DNA of 64,000 nucleotides from Blastomonas sp. AAP53 (GCF_000331245.1 NZ_ANFZ01000006.1:186001-250000); one strand, 5' to 3'; shown: positions 26,717 to 36,358, counted from the stretch's first letter. Numbers and translations: made by a program. The notes: generated by a model not told the origin, from the letters alone.

Positions 26717-26726
26717 CCTATAAGGG

Positions 26727-27710
26727 TCAGATTCGCGCACGCCCGGGCTTGCGCGGGGCGTCCGATGGCATGTCGAACAGCACGCGGCGCTGCTTGAAAT
26801 CGATCATCATCCGGTTGAACAGCCGCAGCGTGCTCATCCCCAGCAGCAGTGCCGGCGTCTTGTCGAGCCCCAGCTCGCGGAATGCCTCGGCATCGGCGAA
26901 CACGACCGGGACATAGTCGAATTGCGCACGCCCTAAGCGGAAATCGCTGGCCAGCCCGGCATCCGCCAGGATCGTCTGACCGGTGACCGAAGTGAGGCTG
27001 GCCTGCTGCGTGTTGATCGCGCTTGATGTTCCCAGCCGCTTGAGCAGCGCCAGGTTGCCGATGTTCGATTCCGCGCCGGTATCGATGACCACGCTGACGC
27101 GCTTTCCGCCGATGGTGGCATCGGTGAAGATCAGCTGGCCCGACCGCCGCCGGGCGCTGACCACGATTTCAAAATCGCTGGTGCGCACGCGCTCGGTGAC
27201 ATCCTCGACCGTGATCGCGTTTTCCAGAAAGTCGAACAGGATGCGCTGGTCCTGCAGCCCATCCAGCCCCAGTATGCCGTCTGCACCGATGTGCTGCGGC
27301 TCGAGGATGGGCGCGACCAGCTCGCCATAATTGCGGCGGCCCAGTGTCACCTCTGGCAGGTAGACGGTCTGCACCATCTTGGTACCTGCAATGCTCACCA
27401 GCCGGGCGATCTCGGCCAGCTCCAGCGACAGGACGGACGCGATGTCGCGCGACACCACGGTGCGTTCCGACCCGGTATCGATCATGAAAGAAAACGGCCC
27501 GCGCCCGTCGATGCCGACCGGCACGGTCATCCGGTTGGCGCGATCGCGGTCGATGGTGATGGTTTCGGCATCCAGGCCGGGGCCATCGGCGGCGGTGATT
27601 TCGCCTAAGGTCGTTTTTGGGTAAAGCACCGCCTCCTGTGCCGAAGCGGATGGGGCAACCGCCAGTGCTGCCATCAGCGTGAACGCACCGGCCAGCGGGC
27701 GAAACAGCAT
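26727..27710 (-). CDS. Exported bilobal retropepsin-like aspartic protease
   Basis: The 327-residue protein has a signal peptide (LFRPLAGAFTLMAALAVAPSASAQ) and two aspartic-protease lobes in a single chain, each with the active-site triplet: DTGS at residues 78-81 (FSFMIDTGSERTVVS) and DTGA at 210-213 (VVIDTGAESNIG). The ADGILGLDGL stretch after the first lobe is the usual hydrophobic-hydrophobic-Gly turn. Most bacterial retropepsins have one lobe and dimerise; here both are fused, like pepsin. It may process periplasmic proteins. The upstream methionine 18 codons earlier lacks a signal peptide. Confidence 0.82.
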   Translation of the reverse strand: MLFRPLAGAFTLMAALAVAPSASAQEAVLYPKTTLGEITAADGPGLDAETITIDRDRANRMTVPVGIDGRGPFSFMIDTGSERTVVSRDIASVLSLELAEIARLVSIAGTKMVQTVYLPEVTLGRRNYGELVAPILEPQHIGADGILGLDGLQDQRILFDFLENAITVEDVTERVRTSDFEIVVSARRRSGQLIFTDATIGGKRVSVVIDTGAESNIGNLALLKRLGTSSAINTQQASLTSVTGQTILADAGLASDFRLGRAQFDYVPVVFADAEAFRELGLDKTPALLLGMSTLRLFNRMMIDFKQRRVLFDMPSDAPRKPGRARI

Positions 27711-27790
27711 TGTTCTGATCCTCTCACACGCCGAGCTTGAACCATGTTTGCGTGCACGGCCCATCTATCACACGGCCGGATGCGTGCCAA

Positions 27791-30199
27791 TCAATCCGCG
27801 CGCATCGCGGTGGCGGCCAGGCTCTCGGCTTCTACGAGCAATGCGTCGTCGGTGGACCCTTGGGCCACGCTTTCGCGCCCGATCATTACCAGCACCGGCA
27901 CCGCCAGCGGGCTGACCCGTTCCAGATCGATATGCAGCATGGTACCCGCCGCGCGGTCGAGCAGATCGCCCAGCCGCCCGACATCGGTCATCCGCGCGCG
28001 CGCATCGGCCCAGGCGGCCTCGAGCAGCACATGGTCGGGCTCGTACTTGCGCAGCACATCGTAGATCAGGTCGGTCGAGAAGGTGACCTGCCGCCCCGAC
28101 TTCTTCTTGCCCGGATGCTGGCGCTCGACGAGCCCGCTGATCACCGCCACCTCGCGGAAGGCGCGCTTGAGCAGGTACGAATTCTGCACCCAGTCGGTGA
28201 ACTCGTCGGCAAGGATATCGGCGGAAAACAGCGCGGCAGGGTCGGTCACCGGTTTGAGGCTCCACACCGCCAGCGCATAATCATTGGCCACGAAGCCCAT
28301 CGGTTGCAGCCCGCGGCTCTCCATCCGCCGTGTCAGCAGCATGCCCAGCGACTGATGCGCGTTCCACCCTTCGAACGGATAACACACCATGTACTGCCGC
28401 CCGTGGTGCGGGAAGGTCTCGACCAGCAGCTGGTCGGGCTCGGGCATCGCCGAGCGATAGTCCTGCATCTCCAGCCATTCGCGCACGTCATCGGGAAAGC
28501 GCCCCCAGCCCGCGCGATCGGTGAGGAAGCTGCGCACGCGCGAGGACAGATGCGTGGTCAGCGGCATGCGCGCGCCGTTATAGCTGGGGATCTGCGTCGC
28601 CCTGGCCGAGGCCTTGACGACGAGGTCGAGGTCCTTGATCCGCTCGACCTCCAGCCCCATGCCTGCGAACACGAAGGTATCGCCGGGGGAGAGCTGGGCG
28701 GCGAAATCCTCTTCGACCCGGCCCAGCGACCGCCCGTTCTTGAAACGCACGTCGAGCATCGGCGTGTCGACGATGATTCCTGCGTTCAGGCGATATTGCG
28801 CAGCGAACTTGGGGTGCACCAGCCGCCATGTCCCATCGGGCAGGCGCAGCAGCCGCTTGAACTTGTCATAGGCCTTCAGCGAATAGCCGCCGTTCTCCAC
28901 AAACCCCAGAACGCGCTGGAAGGCAGCGCGGTCGAGCGCGCTGTAGGGCAGGGCCGATTGCACCTCGGCCAGCATCGTATCTTCGTGGAACGGTCCCGCG
29001 CAAGCCGCGCCCAGGATGTGCTGCGCCAGCACGTCGAGCCCGCCAGGGCGAAAACTCTCGCCATCGCGCTGGCCCTCGGTCACCGCATCGAACGCGGCCT
29101 GCGCCTCGAGATACTCGAAACGGTTGCCGGGAACCAGGATCGCGCGGCTCGAGCAATCGAGCCGGTGGTTGGCGCGGCCGATGCGCTGCAACAGCCGCGA
29201 CGATCCCTTGGGCGCGCCCATCTGGATCACGCAATCGACATTGCCCCAGTCGACGCCAAGGTCGAGGCTGGCGGTGGCAACCAGCGCGCGCAGCTCGCCC
29301 CGCGCCATCGCGCCTTCGACCTTGCGCCGCGCCTCGACCGAGAGCGATCCGTGGTGGATGCCGATCGGCAGATGCGCCTCATTGAGCTCCCACAGCTTCT
29401 GGAAGATGAACTCGGCGAGGAAGCGCGTGTTACAGAAGACGAGCGTGGTCTGGTTGCGGGTGATTTCCTCCAGAACCTGCGGCACCGCATAGTGGCCGCT
29501 ATGGCCTGCCCAGGGCACGCGGTCGTCGGTGATCAGGATCGACAGGTCGGGCTCTGCGCCGGGCTCGCCCTCGACCAGCGCCACGGTGTCGATATCGCCA
29601 TAAGGCGCCAGCCAGCCGCGATAGGCATCGGCATCGGCGACAGTGGCTGAAAGCGCCACGCGGCGCATCTGCGGCGCAATGCCCTGCAGCCGCGAGAGCG
29701 AGAGGCTGAGCAGATCGCCGCGCTTGGAGGCGGCAAAAGCGTGGACCTCGTCGATGATCACGGTCTTGAGCCCCGCGAACATCTCCGCGCTTTCGGGGTA
29801 CGAGAGCAGCAGGCTCAGCGATTCCGGCGTGGTGAGCAATATGTGTGGCGGGCGGGCGCGCTGCCGCGCCTTGCGGTCGGAGGGCGTGTCGCCGCTGCGC
29901 GTTTCGATGGTGATGCCCAGGCCCATTTGCTGCACCGGGGTGAGCAGATTGCGCTGCACGTCGTGCGCCAGCGCCTTGAGCGGCGAGATATACAGCGTGT
30001 GCAGACCGTCATGGACGGTGCCATCGGCGAAATCTCTCAACGTCGGGAGGAAACCTGCGAGCGTCTTGCCTGCACCGGTCGAGGCAACGAGCAACGCGTG
30101 CCGTCCTGCATCCGCCTCAGCCAGCATCGCCATCTGGTGCTGCCGGGGCGACCAGCCGCGCTGCGCAAACCAGTCGGTGATGATTTGGGGCAGCGCCAT
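27791..30199 (-). CDS. Lhr-like DEXH-box DNA helicase (ligase-associated type)
   Basis: This is a superfamily 2 helicase of the Lhr-core class associated with DNA repair. Motif Ia region: ASTGAGKTLAGF (Walker A), LYISPLKALAHD, TTPESLSLLLS, VIIDEVHAF (DEVH box), LSATVAD; domain 2 has FCNTRFLAEFIF, TASLDLGVDWG and RIGRANHR; a C-terminal winged-helix/beta-barrel region follows (RQVTFSTDLIYDVL). The 802-residue length matches the ligase-associated form. Its usual partners (ATP-dependent ligase, exonuclease, PdeM) are not visible next to it in this window. Confidence 0.9.
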   Translation of the reverse strand: MALPQIITDWFAQRGWSPRQHQMAMLAEADAGRHALLVASTGAGKTLAGFLPTLRDFADGTVHDGLHTLYISPLKALAHDVQRNLLTPVQQMGLGITIETRSGDTPSDRKARQRARPPHILLTTPESLSLLLSYPESAEMFAGLKTVIIDEVHAFAASKRGDLLSLSLSRLQGIAPQMRRVALSATVADADAYRGWLAPYGDIDTVALVEGEPGAEPDLSILITDDRVPWAGHSGHYAVPQVLEEITRNQTTLVFCNTRFLAEFIFQKLWELNEAHLPIGIHHGSLSVEARRKVEGAMARGELRALVATASLDLGVDWGNVDCVIQMGAPKGSSRLLQRIGRANHRLDCSSRAILVPGNRFEYLEAQAAFDAVTEGQRDGESFRPGGLDVLAQHILGAACAGPFHEDTMLAEVQSALPYSALDRAAFQRVLGFVENGGYSLKAYDKFKRLLRLPDGTWRLVHPKFAAQYRLNAGIIVDTPMLDVRFKNGRSLGRVEEDFAAQLSPGDTFVFAGMGLEVERIKDLDLVVKASARATQIPSYNGARMPLTTHLSSRVRSFLTDRAGWGRFPDDVREWLEMQDYRSAMPEPDQLLVETFPHHGRQYMVCYPFEGWNAHQSLGMLLTRRMESRGLQPMGFVANDYALAVWSLKPVTDPAALFSADILADEFTDWVQNSYLLKRAFREVAVISGLVERQHPGKKKSGRQVTFSTDLIYDVLRKYEPDHVLLEAAWADARARMTDVGRLGDLLDRAAGTMLHIDLERVSPLAVPVLVMIGRESVAQGSTDDALLVEAESLAATAMRAD

Positions 30200-30252
30200 G
30201 GGCAGGATATAGGGCGCAGCAGGGGTGAACTAAAGGGGCAGGGCCGAAGGCT

Positions 30253-30933
30253 TTACCACCAGCGGAAGATGCCGGCTGCGCCCACGCCCAGCGGCATGTG
30301 CGCCCATTGCGATGCCAGCCACACGATCGTCCCGCCGATCAGCGCCAGCCAGCCGGGAAAGGCCAGACCGCGACCAAAGGGCAGAAAGCTCGTGCGCGCC
30401 TGCCAGTGCAGCCAGGCATCGCCCATGATGACGAACTTCTTGCCATCCTGCAGCTTCGCCCCGACCAGCGCCAGGATTATGATCGCGCCGCACAGGATCA
30501 GGGTATCAAGCCGTGGCGCGACCAGCATATGCGCAATGCCCCACAGCGCGAAGCTCCACATCATCGGGTGCCGCGTGATGCGGAACACACCCGCTGGCTC
30601 CTTCACCGCGATCTTCTTGGCGGCGGCTTCAGGCACGGGCAGGGCGGGGTTGCCGATCAGCGAGCCTGCAAACAGGATCGATGCAATCAGCATTAGCACG
30701 GTGCTGATCATCCAGATGCCATCGCCCGGTGGCCAAAGCGGCGCTGTTACCGGCGCGCGCTTGAAACCTTCGACCATGAGGAACAGCGTGGCGAACGACA
30801 CCACGGTGTAGGCGACCTGGAAACCCTTGTCTCCCAGCCTTGCAACCATGGGCGCGCGCAGGGGGTGCGACATCGCAAAATGGCTGCCAACAAAGCCGAT
30901 GGCCCCCGCCATCAGCATGGCATAGCCCTGCAT
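30253..30933 (-). CDS. NnrU family integral membrane protein
   Basis: This 226-residue protein has six hydrophobic segments and the NnrU features GFVGSHFAMSHPLRAP near the start and FRITRHPMMWSFALWGIAHM in the middle, with the R-x-x-RHP element seen in NnrU and related isoprenylcysteine methyltransferase-like folds. NnrU was named from denitrifiers, but no nitric oxide or nitrate reductase gene lies near, so a denitrification link is not supported here. It may start at M1 or M6. Confidence 0.82.
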   Translation of the reverse strand: MQGYAMLMAGAIGFVGSHFAMSHPLRAPMVARLGDKGFQVAYTVVSFATLFLMVEGFKRAPVTAPLWPPGDGIWMISTVLMLIASILFAGSLIGNPALPVPEAAAKKIAVKEPAGVFRITRHPMMWSFALWGIAHMLVAPRLDTLILCGAIIILALVGAKLQDGKKFVIMGDAWLHWQARTSFLPFGRGLAFPGWLALIGGTIVWLASQWAHMPLGVGAAGIFRWW

Positions 30934-30992
30934 AGCCGCTCTCCCCCATGCACCGCGCGCCCCAGCGACGAGCGGTCTCGTCAGACGCTATA

Positions 30993-32303
30993 TTACCGAT
31001 CGTACGCCTTGGGCAAAGCCCCTTCCTGCGGCGTGCGATACCGATCGCGCAGCCGCGCCTGGCGGTTGTCGAGCGGTTGCTGCACGCCATCGATCATCAC
31101 CGCGACCGGCGCCGATGACAGTTCGAGCGGATCGCCATCCCAGATCACGACATCGCCCTGGCGGCCGGGCTTGAGGCTGCCAAGCATCGCATCGACGCCC
31201 ATTGCCTGGGCAGGACCCGAAGAGATGGCGGCAAACGCCTGGTCCCAGGTAAGCCCGGTAGCCCCCGGCACGCGCTGCAGCGCCACCAGATTGCCGGCAT
31301 ATTGCGGCGAATAATGCAGCTTGTGCGCGTCGCTGTCGTTGATCATGCCGATCGCAACCGTCACGCCCGCGCGCTTCATGCGGCCGATGTTCGACTGGGT
31401 CGCGGCGGTCTTCTCGAACTCCGATGGCAGGTCGTTCAGCGCCGAGGCGATAACGGGAACCTGTGCGGCGGCAATCTGACCCGCGACCAGCCAGCCTTCC
31501 GACACACCCACCAGCACCAGCTTGAGCAACGGGAATTCCTCGCGCAGCTTGAGCACGTTGAGGATGTCGGCCGCGCGCTCGACATGCACCATCAGCCGGA
31601 TTTCGCCGTTCACCACGGGCACCAGCGCCTCTGCGTCCTGCCGATTGAGCAGCGCGTCATGCGGATGCGCCGCGACCCCGCGCTGGCCGTTTGTCAGGGC
31701 GCGCGCCTCGATCAGCGCGTTGCGGAATTCAAGAAAGGCCGAAGCCCGGCTGCCGCCCGCCTTGGCAGAGCCCGTCTCGCCCAGTTCGACGAACTGGAAC
31801 GCGCGCGCCTTCGTGACGGCGTCATAGTCATCACCCAGATCGATCAGCGCGCCCATTCCGGCAAAGATCGATGCGGGCGCTGCAGGGGCCACCACCGCGC
31901 GGGTGATGCCAGCGGCGCGATTGACCGCGATCGGCGCAACCTTGGCGTTGATCGCGGGGACAACGTCGATTGCGGCGGAAAAGTCGCCGCGACCGGCGCT
32001 GCTGTCGTTGGTCTCATTGACGGCCTCGACCTCGATCAGGCCCAGCCGACTGAACCCTGCGAACAGGCCGGGCGTGACCCAGCGTCCGGCAGCATCGACC
32101 ACCTGCGCACCTGCGGGCACGGCAACGCCGGCGCCAGCAGCCACGACCTTGCCATCGCGCAGCACGACGGTGCCACCCTCGATGGGTGCGCTGCCATCAC
32201 CGATGACGACCTTGCCGCCGGTGATCGCGATGGTCTGCGCGGCGAGCGGGGTGGCGAACAGCGCTGCTGTCGCGACGCCTGCGGAAAAGAGAGCCTTGAT
32301 CAT
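30993..32303 (-). CDS. Amidohydrolase-fold protein lacking the HxH metal motif
   Basis: The 436-residue exported protein (signal IKALFSAGVATAALFATPLAAQ) belongs to the amidohydrolase superfamily by its N-terminal composite domain (GGTVVLRDGKVVAAG, GRWVTPGL) and C-terminal ALNDLPS, IGMINDSDAHK and LKPGRQGDVVIW. However, where family members have GxxDxHxH, this protein reads TPGLFAGFSRLGLIE (residues 77-91): both metal histidines are gone. It is probably a pseudo-enzyme or a structural partner of the preceding amidohydrolase, whose start overlaps it by 4 bases. The pair plus the POT transporter form one leftward operon. Confidence 0.8.
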   Translation of the reverse strand: MIKALFSAGVATAALFATPLAAQTIAITGGKVVIGDGSAPIEGGTVVLRDGKVVAAGAGVAVPAGAQVVDAAGRWVTPGLFAGFSRLGLIEVEAVNETNDSSAGRGDFSAAIDVVPAINAKVAPIAVNRAAGITRAVVAPAAPASIFAGMGALIDLGDDYDAVTKARAFQFVELGETGSAKAGGSRASAFLEFRNALIEARALTNGQRGVAAHPHDALLNRQDAEALVPVVNGEIRLMVHVERAADILNVLKLREEFPLLKLVLVGVSEGWLVAGQIAAAQVPVIASALNDLPSEFEKTAATQSNIGRMKRAGVTVAIGMINDSDAHKLHYSPQYAGNLVALQRVPGATGLTWDQAFAAISSGPAQAMGVDAMLGSLKPGRQGDVVIWDGDPLELSSAPVAVMIDGVQQPLDNRQARLRDRYRTPQEGALPKAYDR

Positions 32304-33718
32304 TTCGTGTCTCCCTCGCCGGGCTGGCCCAGCTCGAAATCGCTCACCGGACGGCGCTTTGGATCGTTCGCGTCATACAGCATCGCGCCATCGATCCAGA
32401 CCTTTTCGGGCCGCGCATAGACCGAGAGCGGGTTGGCGTTCCACAGCACGACATCGGCCATCTTGCCGGGCTTGAGGCTGCCGGTCTTGTCGGCGATGCC
32501 CATCGCCCGAGCGGGGTTGTAGGTGAGCCAGCTGATCGCGGTGGCGTCAGTAATATTGAAGCCCATCCGGCGTCCATCGCCCAAGGCCTTGGCCGCTTCC
32601 TGGTTCAATCGCTGGATCTGGTCCTGATCGTCCGAATGGATGATCGTGCATGCGCCGGCATTCTGGATGATCGCGGCGTTTTCCGGAATGCCGTCATAGG
32701 ATTCCATCTTGAAGCCCCACCAGTCGGCCCAGACCGCCGAACAGATGCCGTTGGCCTTGAGCAGATCGGCGATCTTGTAGCTTTCGACCGCGTGGTGGAA
32801 GGTGGAGACGGTGTAGCCGAACTCCTTGGCCATATCGATCACGATCGCCATTTCATCGGCGCGATAGCAGTGGTTGTGGATCTGGATCTTGCCTTCCAGC
32901 GCACCTTTCAGCGTATCCATGCCGATGTCGCGGGTAGGGGGCGTGCCGCCCTTGCGTTCATACTCGTCCCAGCGCGCCTTGTATTCGGCAGCGCGCGCCC
33001 AGGTCTGGCGGTTGACGGCCAGGTTGCCCATGCGGCTGGCGGGCTTCTGATTGCGGCTGCCATAGACCCGCTTGGGGTTCTCACCGCACGCCATCTTGAG
33101 GCCGTAGGGCGCGCCGGGGAACTTCATCGCCTGCATGGTGCGCGCAGGCACGTTCTTGAGCGTCACCGAGCGGCCACCGAACAGGTTGGCCGAGCCCGGG
33201 AGGATCTGCAAGGACGTGACGCCGCCATTGGCCAGTGCGCGGCTGAAGCCGGGGTCCTGCGGCCAGACCGAGTGCTCGGCCCAGACATCCGCGGTAACCG
33301 GGCTGGTCGCCTCATTGCCATCCGAATGCGCCTGCACGCCGGGCGAGGGATAGTCACCCAGGTGGCTGTGGATGTCGATGATGCCTGGCGTCACGAACTT
33401 GCCGGTGCCGTCGATCACCATGATGTCGGCGGGGATCGGGGTGTCCGCGCCGCCCACTGCGGTGATCTTGCCATCGGAGAAGAACACCACGCCATTGTCG
33501 ATCTGACCGCCCTCGCCATCGAAGATGGTGACGTTGCGGATCGCGGTCGGCGCACCGCCATAGGGCTTGTAGGTGCTGGGATACGGGTTCTCGTCAAAGC
33601 TGACCTTGGCCGCCTTGGGCGCATTGCTGCTGGCAGACGATGGTCCTTCGGTGCTGGTCGTATTGGCGCAGCCGACGACCAATATGGCCGCCAGCGGCGC
33701 AGTGAGCCCGTATCGCAT
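32300..33718 (-). CDS. Amidohydrolase, predicted lipoprotein
   Basis: This 472-residue metal-dependent hydrolase keeps its metal ligands: DIHSHLG (His117, His119), KIQIHNHCYRADE, FHHAVES and SDDQDQ. It would act on cyclic amide or peptide-like substrates. The N-terminus MRYGLTAPLAAILVVGCANT is a lipoprotein signal with Cys17 in the lipobox, so it is membrane-anchored outside the cytoplasm. I start at ATG 33718; the upstream frame of 30 residues has no signal. It lies 40 bases after the POT transporter gene and overlaps the degenerate amidohydrolase as ATGA. Confidence 0.85.
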   Translation of the reverse strand: MRYGLTAPLAAILVVGCANTTSTEGPSSASSNAPKAAKVSFDENPYPSTYKPYGGAPTAIRNVTIFDGEGGQIDNGVVFFSDGKITAVGGADTPIPADIMVIDGTGKFVTPGIIDIHSHLGDYPSPGVQAHSDGNEATSPVTADVWAEHSVWPQDPGFSRALANGGVTSLQILPGSANLFGGRSVTLKNVPARTMQAMKFPGAPYGLKMACGENPKRVYGSRNQKPASRMGNLAVNRQTWARAAEYKARWDEYERKGGTPPTRDIGMDTLKGALEGKIQIHNHCYRADEMAIVIDMAKEFGYTVSTFHHAVESYKIADLLKANGICSAVWADWWGFKMESYDGIPENAAIIQNAGACTIIHSDDQDQIQRLNQEAAKALGDGRRMGFNITDATAISWLTYNPARAMGIADKTGSLKPGKMADVVLWNANPLSVYARPEKVWIDGAMLYDANDPKRRPVSDFELGQPGEGDTK

Positions 33719-33758
33719 AACTATTTCCCTGTCGCAGTTCGGTTTTGGTGTGCGCAGC

Positions 33759-35342
33759 TCAGGCGCCGCGCGTGGCCGGATTGACGCCAGCGGCCTGCGG
33801 CTCGGCAAGCTCTGCCTCGCCCGCCAGCGGTTCTGCGTCCTTGAGCGTATCGAGATGCATCAGCTTCTTGATCAGCGGGGACACCAAGATCACGCCGACA
33901 CCCACGCCGATCGCGATCCAGCCGATGTTCGAATACACGTCGAGCACCGTCTGCTGGCCTGCGCCTTCGCCGCTGGCTGCTTCCGAACCGGTCGCTGCCG
34001 CGATCAGCCCGGCCACGAAATTGCCCGAGGCCGATGCGAAGAACCAGGTGCCCATGATCAGCGATGCCATGTGCGCAGGCGCCAACCGGTTCATCGCGCT
34101 GAGGCCGACAGGCGACAGGCACAGTTCGCCGGTGGTGTGGAGCAGATAGATGAGGAAGATGAACAGCACCGGCGTCGGAACGCCCGCGCCACTCGCCGCC
34201 GCGCCTGCCACCAGCACCAGAAAGCCTGCACCCAGCTGCATCATCGCCAGACCGAACTTGGCAGGGGCCGAAGGCTCAAGCCCCCGGCGGCCCAGCCAGG
34301 TCCAGATGCCCGCAAAGAAGGGTGCGAGCAGCACGATGTACATCGCGTTCACCGACTGGAACACCGACGCGGGAACCCCGCCACGATCGACATAGCGGTC
34401 GGTATAAAGGTTGAGCGAGGAGCCGGCCTGTTCGAACAGCGCCCAGAACAGGATCGACCCCAGAATCAGGAACATCGCCGCGAAGATGCGGTCGCGATCA
34501 TGCGGTTCCAGCTTGGTGACGGCGGTCAGCAGCACATAGCCGACCAGAATGACACCCGAAACCAGCAGCAGCCAGCCCACGACATCCTGATACTGGATCA
34601 GAACCCAGATGCCGAGCACGGCGGCAATGCCAACGGCGTAGATCAGCCATTCCTTCTTGATGCCCATCACCGGCGCTGCCAGCGCGACCGGATCGGGCGC
34701 TTCGCCGCGACCGCACAGCAAAGGCTTGCCGAGGATGAACACGATCAGGCCGAGCAGCATGCCGACACCGGCCGCGCCGAAGCCGTACGACCAGCCATAG
34801 ACCTCACCCAGATAGCCGCATGCCAGCGAGCCCAGGAACGCGCCGAGATTGATGCCCATGTAGAAGATCGTGTACGCGCCATCGCGGCGCACATCGGTGC
34901 GCGGATAGAGCTGGCCGACGATCACCGAGATGTTCGCCTTGAGGAAGCCCGATCCCACGATGATGAACGCCAAGGCCAGCCAGAAGATGCTGAGCGAGGT
35001 CGGATCCTGGCCGCCTGTTCCTTCAAATCCCATCAGCGCATGGCCGAAGGTCAGAATCACCGCGCCGAAGGTTACCGCCTTGCGCTGGCCCAGATAACGG
35101 TCGGCCAGATAGCCGCCCAGCACAGGGGTGATGTAAACCAGCGCGGTATAGGCGCCGTAGATGACGCCCGATTTCTCGTCGGAAAACAGCCAGTGCTTGG
35201 TGAGGTAGAAAATCAGCAGCGCGCGCATGCCGTAATAGGAAAAGCGTTCCCACATTTCCGCGAAAAACAGCACGTACAGGCCCTTGGGGTGACCCAGAAA
35301 CGTGCCTTTGGAATCGCCACTCACGGCATATCCGCTGGCCAT
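33759..35342 (-). CDS. Peptide MFS transporter (POT/PTR2 family)
   Basis: This proton-coupled oligopeptide transporter has 527 residues and about 14 hydrophobic segments. The POT signature FFAEMWERFSYYGMRALL (ExxERFxYYG) lies in the first helix, followed by GGYLADRYLGQRK and FMGxNLGA-like YMGINLGAFLGS. I start at MASGYAVSGDS. It heads the leftward operon with the two amidohydrolases, consistent with import or processing of peptides or amides. Confidence 0.9.
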   Translation of the reverse strand: MASGYAVSGDSKGTFLGHPKGLYVLFFAEMWERFSYYGMRALLIFYLTKHWLFSDEKSGVIYGAYTALVYITPVLGGYLADRYLGQRKAVTFGAVILTFGHALMGFEGTGGQDPTSLSIFWLALAFIIVGSGFLKANISVIVGQLYPRTDVRRDGAYTIFYMGINLGAFLGSLACGYLGEVYGWSYGFGAAGVGMLLGLIVFILGKPLLCGRGEAPDPVALAAPVMGIKKEWLIYAVGIAAVLGIWVLIQYQDVVGWLLLVSGVILVGYVLLTAVTKLEPHDRDRIFAAMFLILGSILFWALFEQAGSSLNLYTDRYVDRGGVPASVFQSVNAMYIVLLAPFFAGIWTWLGRRGLEPSAPAKFGLAMMQLGAGFLVLVAGAAASGAGVPTPVLFIFLIYLLHTTGELCLSPVGLSAMNRLAPAHMASLIMGTWFFASASGNFVAGLIAAATGSEAASGEGAGQQTVLDVYSNIGWIAIGVGVGVILVSPLIKKLMHLDTLKDAEPLAGEAELAEPQAAGVNPATRGA

Positions 35343-35495
35343 AATCGCTTTGCTCCCGTCGATTTTATCATGGCGGCCAGTCCCCGGGTCCGCCATAGCG
35401 TGGGCGCCAACCTAGACAAAAATGCGCAGGTGTGAAGCGCCTTGTTGCAGTTGGTACCAACAGGCCTTTTTCCCACCGGCTGACCGGAGCTTCGC

Positions 35496-36089
35496 GTGAC
35501 CGAATTCAACGACCTTTCCTCGCTGACCCGCTACCTTGCTACTCGCCGGTCGGGCAGTCCGCGCGCCATGATCGCGCCCGGCCCCGATACTGCGCAAATC
35601 CGCGAGATCGTGGAGACCGCACTGCGCACCCCCGACCATGGCAAGCTGAACCCCTGGCGGGTGGTGCACGTGGCGAGCGACCAGCGTGATGCGCTGGCGC
35701 AGGGGCTGACCCAGGCCTATCGCGCGGAAAAGCCCGAGGCTGGGCGGCTGGAGATCGAGGCGATGGAGACCTTTGCGCGCCATGCGCCCGAATTGCTCGT
35801 CGTGCTGTTCAGCCCCCGCGAATCGAGCAAGATTCCGCTGTGGGAGCAGGAGCTGTCCGCAGGCGCGTTCGTGATGAACCTGCTGCACGCCAGCCATGCA
35901 CGCGGCTTTGTCGGCGGCTGGATCACCGGCTGGCCGAGCTACAGCAAGGCGGTGCGCGACCTGTTCGGATCAGAACCGGAGCAAATTGCGGGCTTTGTCT
36001 ATCTGGGAACCGCAGGCCAGCCGCAGGAAGAACGGCCCAGGCCTGAATTCGACGCGGTGTTCAGCGAGTGGCAGCCTGCGGCAGGCTGA
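35496..36089 (+). CDS. Nitroreductase family protein
   Basis: This 197-residue flavin enzyme has the nitroreductase fold: LATRRS (phosphate-binding RRS), TPDHGKLNPWRVVH (FMN contact), AGAFVMNLLHASHARGFVGGWITG and IAGFVYLGT. It is close to the short YdjA-type subfamily. Starts at GTG 35496 with CCGGAGC upstream. It stands alone and ends 5 bases before a convergent small gene. Substrate unknown. Confidence 0.87.
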   Translation: MTEFNDLSSLTRYLATRRSGSPRAMIAPGPDTAQIREIVETALRTPDHGKLNPWRVVHVASDQRDALAQGLTQAYRAEKPEAGRLEIEAMETFARHAPELLVVLFSPRESSKIPLWEQELSAGAFVMNLLHASHARGFVGGWITGWPSYSKAVRDLFGSEPEQIAGFVYLGTAGQPQEERPRPEFDAVFSEWQPAAG

Positions 36090-36094
36090 CCTGG

Positions 36095-36358
36095 CTAGAG
36101 CTGCTCGTCGCCTTCGGGCGCCTCGTCCTCGCCATCCAGGCCTGCCGCAGCTTCGTCAGCAAACTCGCGCGTGATCGCCGCATCCAGCTTGTCGAGCGGT
36201 TCTCCCTTGGTTTCCTGCTTGTGCGCCAGCTGCGCTGCCGTGTCCCAGGCCTTGGCTGCGGACAGGGCGATATCCCGCCGGTTGGAGAGGGTTTCGCTGG
36301 CCGCCTTGGCGATCTGCAGGCTTTCCTGCTCGCGGCAGAATTTCTCGGTGACGCGCAC
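36095..36358 (-). CDS. Small acidic protein, unknown
   Basis: I do not recognise a named family. The 87-residue product starts at a GTG (36358) with a strong AAGGAG eight bases upstream. It is predicted to be largely helical (EQESLQIAKAASETLSNRR, DIALSAAKAWDTAAQLAHK) and ends with an acidic tail (GLDGEDEAPEGDEQL). There is no signal peptide or membrane segment. Codon choice matches the neighbours. Confidence 0.6.
   Translation of the reverse strand: MRVTEKFCREQESLQIAKAASETLSNRRDIALSAAKAWDTAAQLAHKQETKGEPLDKLDAAITREFADEAAAGLDGEDEAPEGDEQL

Noticed and set aside
27737-29650. A 637-codon open frame opposite the helicase
   Set aside because: Runs antisense to all conserved helicase motifs and shows no motif of its own.
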